NCBI GenBank assembly: GCA_049508565.1
Contig: JBELAT010000124.1
Coordinates: 1-6,352, forward strand
Source of the DNA: CAIRNS01 sp049508565
GTDB taxonomy: Bacteria; Elusimicrobiota; Endomicrobiia; Endomicrobiales; CAIRNS01
Length of the DNA: 6,352 bases
Direction of reading: 5' to 3'
A program made the translations under genes and the position numbers. The notes beneath the pieces were generated by a model. The model saw nothing but the letters and a program-made list of their open reading frames with translations, made no database searches and was not told the origin of the DNA. Positions 6,299 through 6,352 of the stretch are shown here, in pieces (position 1 is the first letter of the stretch; each line of letters opens with the position of its first letter).

Positions 6299-6311
6299 AT
6301 CCTTAAAGGAT
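6299..6311. repeat. Perfect 13-bp odd palindrome
   Basis: ATCCTT-A-AAGGAT, flanked by a further GAA/TTC pair. It lies about 16 bases from a minus-strand TTGACA (6327-6332), so it would cover the -10 region of any promoter there and could be an operator for a gene outside the window. Confidence 0.45.
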
Positions 6312-6352
6312 TTTCAATTTGTTCCCTGTCAACTCATTTAAGAATGTTACCG

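Larger units (their letters stand above)
6076..6352. other. Intergenic stretch without a convincing gene
   Basis: No ORF with a start, ribosome binding site and recognisable protein was found on either strand. The frame of the U32 gene stays open for 76 codons after its stop, and a 24-codon ORF lies on the minus strand, but neither is convincing. The stretch holds several short palindromes (described separately), an 8-base T run at 6273-6280 without a good stem before it, and a TTGACA on the minus strand (6327-6332) with no matching -10 box. Confidence 0.6.

Noticed and set aside
6076..6306. Open frame of 76 codons in phase with the U32 stop, suggesting stop-codon readthrough or a premature stop; it includes a 38-codon ORF from ATG 6190.
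   Set aside because: The U32 protein already ends as the family is expected to (PDTTKFNFKREVK). The extension matches no family I know, ATG 6190 has no ribosome binding site, and an open stretch of this length can occur by chance at a rate of a few percent.
6299..6332. Minus-strand promoter with perfect TTGACA (6327-6332).
   Set aside because: No hexamer resembling TATAAT is found 16-18 bases downstream, and no gene follows on that strand within the window.

Overview
The window (AT-leaning, GC roughly mid-40s % by eye) looks like chromosome of a Gram-negative, probably anaerobic bacterium. The reasons are a Lol-type lipoprotein carrying a peptidoglycan NlpC/P60 domain, a dCache-PAS sensor of the kind abundant in Desulfobacterota/Geobacter-like genomes, and a long two-part U32 protein with an Fe-S cysteine cluster. 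Genus cannot be fixed from sequence alone. No tRNA, rRNA, CRISPR array, transposase or phage gene was seen.

Layout: (1) 1-704, minus strand: the first 234 residues of a membrane glycosyltransferase of the GT39/ArnT-PMT type, running off the left edge. (2) 705-896: divergent intergenic region with a plausible promoter for the plus-strand gene and a short leader full of inverted repeats. (3) 897-2330, plus: a two-TM sensor with a periplasmic double-Cache domain and one cytoplasmic PAS domain, ending without any output domain. (4) 2331-2617: intergenic region with a very good extended -10 promoter and a predicted ~157-nt 5' leader containing two clear stem-loops. (5) 2618-3988, plus: a lipoprotein with SH3-like domains and an NlpC/P60 cysteine peptidase domain. 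(6) 3988-6075, plus: a 695-residue U32-family protein whose ATG overlaps the previous stop by one base (TAATG). (7) 6076-6352: no convincing gene, but a run of short perfect palindromes.

How they may work together: the peptidase lipoprotein and the U32 protein form a tightly coupled two-gene operon, so their expression is linked, although one acts on murein in the envelope and the other is expected to be a cytoplasmic Fe-S hydroxylase-type enzyme. The sensor and the glycosyltransferase are divergently transcribed and may share regulation. The themes are envelope (glycan, murein), sensing and RNA/cofactor modification. The least expected items are the output-less sensor, the structured leaders in front of both plus-strand units, the Ser at the usual third catalytic position of the NlpC/P60 domain, and the coupling of that peptidase to a U32 enzyme.
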